6,391 nt of DNA from Chloroflexota bacterium (GTDB lineage Bacteria > Chloroflexota > UBA5177 > JANWHV01), in assembly GCA_025450255.1 (NCBI GenBank), contig JANWHV010000118.1, positions 1 through 6,391 of the forward strand. The letters are read 5' to 3'. The notes below the pieces were generated by a model. The model made no database searches. It saw nothing but the letters and a program-made list of their open reading frames with translations, and was not told the DNA's origin. A program made the translations under genes and the position numbers. Shown in pieces: positions 4,805 through 6,391 of the stretch; position 1 is the stretch's first letter; every line of letters begins with the position of its first letter.

Positions 4805-5767
4805 GTGGCACGCACCACACAAACAGGGCACGTGGCAGGCGATGCTCGGCGGCGCAGTCCGTTTACTCGCCGCGCCATTATCACGGGGCTGCTCTTCCAA
4901 TTGCCCTGGTTGATCGGCTTCGCGGTGTTTCTGTTGTACCCTGCCGTGGCGTCGCTCTATTACAGCTTCACGCGTTACTCGCTGTTCAAATCTCCGCATT
5001 GGATCGGACTCGACAACTACCGGAACCTCTTCAGCGATCAGTTCTTCATTCAGCACGATAGCTGGACGACGTTCCAGCAGTCCGCCGTTGGCAACACCCT
5101 GTATATGACGGTGATCGGCGTGCCCATCGCCACGCTGTTCGCCTTCGTGGTGGCCATGCTGCTCAACACCAATATCAAGGGCATCGCGCTCTGGCGCACG
5201 CTGTGCTTCCTGCCCGCCGTGATGTCGCCTCTGGTGGCGTCAATCCTCTGGGTATGGGTCTTCAATCCGCAGTTCGGCATCGTCAATGCCGGCCTGAGCG
5301 CGCTCCATCTGCCACAGCCGGGCTGGCTCACGGACCCCAACTGGTCAAAGCCGACCCTGATCCTGCTGAATCTCTGGCAGGTAGGCTTCGCCATGATCAT
5401 CTACCTCGCCGCGCTGCAGGGGGTGCCAAAGGAGCTGTATGAGGCTGTGGAAATCGACGGCGGCGGTTTCTGGGCACGGCTGCGGTACATCACGATCCCC
5501 CTTGTATCGCCCGTCACCCTCTTCAACCTGATTACCGGGACCATCGCCTCGCTGCAATACTTCACGCAGGCCTATACCATTGGCGGCGCATCCGGCGACC
5601 CGCAATCATCGCTGCTGTTTTATGTCACCTATATCTACACCAACGCCTTCCAGAATTTCGACATGGGTTATGCCTCGGCCATGAGTTGGCTGCTTTTCCT
5701 GGTAATCGCGGTCTGCACCGCCGTTTTGCTGCTGGCTTCGCGCCGGTTTACCTACTATGAACGCTAG
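4805..5767 (+). CDS. Sugar ABC transporter permease, MalF/UgpA type
   Basis: This 320-residue membrane protein has six predicted segments at about 27-50, 98-120, 131-154, 181-205, 235-256 and 288-311. The EAA loop that docks with the ATPase lies at about 210-235 (ELYEAVEIDGGG, then IPLVSP). The motif PHWIGLDNYRNLF (64-76) after the first segment is typical of the MalF/UgpA side of CUT1 importers. It should pair with the next gene's product to form the membrane channel. The start is GTG 4805, the only start codon between the in-frame TAG at 4781 and the first conserved region; its ribosome site (AGGT, 10 bases upstream) is weak, suggesting low or coupled translation. The 78-base gap from the binding-protein gene holds the hairpin. 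Length and motifs are normal for the family. Confidence 0.93.
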   Translation: MARTTQTGHVAGDARRRSPFTRRAIITGLLFQLPWLIGFAVFLLYPAVASLYYSFTRYSLFKSPHWIGLDNYRNLFSDQFFIQHDSWTTFQQSAVGNTLYMTVIGVPIATLFAFVVAMLLNTNIKGIALWRTLCFLPAVMSPLVASILWVWVFNPQFGIVNAGLSALHLPQPGWLTDPNWSKPTLILLNLWQVGFAMIIYLAALQGVPKELYEAVEIDGGGFWARLRYITIPLVSPVTLFNLITGTIASLQYFTQAYTIGGASGDPQSSLLFYVTYIYTNAFQNFDMGYASAMSWLLFLVIAVCTAVLLLASRRFTYYER

Positions 5768-5770
5768 GGG
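5766..5770 (+). promoter_or_regulatory. Ribosome binding site overlapping the preceding stop codon
   Basis: AGGGG overlaps the last two bases of the TAG stop of the first permease and sits nine bases before ATG 5780. This arrangement favours translational coupling of the two permease genes, which need equal dosage, and supports 5780 over the in-frame ATG codons at 5786 and 5813. Confidence 0.6.
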
Positions 5771-5779
5771 CGCGCGCCG

Positions 5780-6391
5780 ATGGCCATGAGCAGCGAGCGA
5801 GCAGGCCACGCGATGGCGGTATCAAGCCGGCGCCGGCGCCACGTCGCGCGCGAGCGCCTACGGCGCCTTGCCGTATACGGGAGCGTGGCTATCGTGGTGG
5901 CGCTCTTCATGGCGCCGTTCCTCTGGATGATCGTTACCTCGCTCAAAAGTCCCGAGGACCTCAACGCCAACCCGCTGCGCTGGATTCCGCAAAGCCGGTA
6001 CGGCCAGAATTACCCTGACGCCCTGAGCATCATCCCGTTCATGCAATACATGGGTAACACGCTGCTGATCTGCGCGCTCAACGTGGTGGGGACCGTGCTC
6101 TCGTGCTCTCTCGCGGCCTATTCGCTGGCCTGCGTGCGCTGGCCTGGCCGGAACCTGTCGTTTGGGCTGGTGCTCAGCACCATGATGCTGCCCTACCCGG
6201 TGACGATCATCCCGCTCTATCTCGTCTTCCGCCATCTCGGCTGGATCGACATCGCCAGCGGGTATCTGCCGTTGACCGTCCCCGCCTTCTTCGGCGCCCC
6301 GTTCTTTATCTTCCTGTTGCGCCAGTTCTTCGCCAGCATCCCCTGGGAACTCTCAGAAGCGGCGAAAGTGGACGGCGCCTCGGAACTGCGC
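5780..6391 (+). CDS. Sugar ABC transporter permease, MalG/UgpE type (C-terminus beyond right edge)
   Basis: I read this gene directly; 204 codons are open to the end of the window. Segments lie at about 31-53 (VAIVVALFMAPFLWMIVTSL), 91-115, 126-150 and 160-182. 'MIVTSLKSPEDL' after the first segment and the 'NTLLI' entry to the second are classic for MalG-type partners. The EAA loop begins at Glu193-Ala-Ala, followed by VDGASELR, and is cut by the edge; about 70-80 residues with the last two segments are probably missing. The N-terminus (1-30) is Arg-rich and not conserved. It lies 12 bases after the MalF-type stop, in the same frame, and completes the permease heterodimer. ATG 5786 or 5813 could also be the start. 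No ATPase gene is visible. Confidence 0.92.
   Translation, partial: MAMSSERAGHAMAVSSRRRRHVARERLRRLAVYGSVAIVVALFMAPFLWMIVTSLKSPEDLNANPLRWIPQSRYGQNYPDALSIIPFMQYMGNTLLICALNVVGTVLSCSLAAYSLACVRWPGRNLSFGLVLSTMMLPYPVTIIPLYLVFRHLGWIDIASGYLPLTVPAFFGAPFFIFLLRQFFASIPWELSEAAKVDGASELR

Noticed and set aside
4744..5061. 105-codon frame starting nine bases after AGGAGG
   Set aside because: Its protein has no family resemblance and overlaps the permease in another frame. The Shine-Dalgarno and start are kept as a finding, not as a gene.
1..6391. tRNA, rRNA genes or insertion sequences
   Set aside because: I saw no cloverleaf-like sequence, rRNA signature or transposase motif on either strand.

Overview
The window is GC-rich bacterial DNA. 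It holds one complete secreted-protein gene, most of a sugar-type (CUT1) ABC importer operon, and at the left edge a gene fragment on the opposite strand. Three things are compatible with a Chloroflexota or other high-GC, Gram-positive-like bacterium: the secreted-repeat (PF03640/COG4315-like) protein with a Thr/Ala/Pro tail, the CUT1 importer without an adjacent ATPase, and the GC-rich codon use. That assignment is an inference; no rRNA or other taxonomic marker is present.

Layout. (1) Bases 1-468, minus strand: the N-terminal 156 codons of a primase-like protein with a CHC2/zinc-ribbon motif (Cys31, Cys36, Cys59, Cys62) followed by the start of a DnaG-like core; it runs off the left edge. 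(2) Bases 469-1210: about 740 bases with no convincing gene. They hold three AATCTTAC direct repeats with an exact 11-base period (typical of OmpR/PhoB-type regulator sites) and a perfect 19-base inverted repeat around a 25-base loop. (3) Bases 1211-2914: a secreted protein of four tandem modules, each with two Yx(F/W/Y)xxD half-repeats and one CxxxC pair, closed by a strong bidirectional hairpin terminator. (4) Bases 2972-3385: the leader of the transporter operon. It has a candidate sigma70-type promoter, a LacI-family-like operator and, on the minus strand, what looks like the decayed C-terminal end of a LacI/GalR regulator. (5) Bases 3386-6391: solute-binding protein, MalF-type permease and MalG-type permease (cut by the right edge).

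How the genes work together. The binding protein should capture an unidentified carbohydrate or related solute outside the cell and deliver it to the heterodimeric permease. The ATPase is not in the window and may lie downstream or be a shared MsmX/MalK-type subunit elsewhere. A perfect 16-bp hairpin between the binding-protein and first permease genes probably sets their relative expression. The LacI-like remnant and LacI-like operator together suggest that the importer once had, or still has through another repressor, sugar-responsive control. I see no complete new defence or mobile system. The parts least explained by known families are the 469-1210 intergenic region and the four-module secreted protein.
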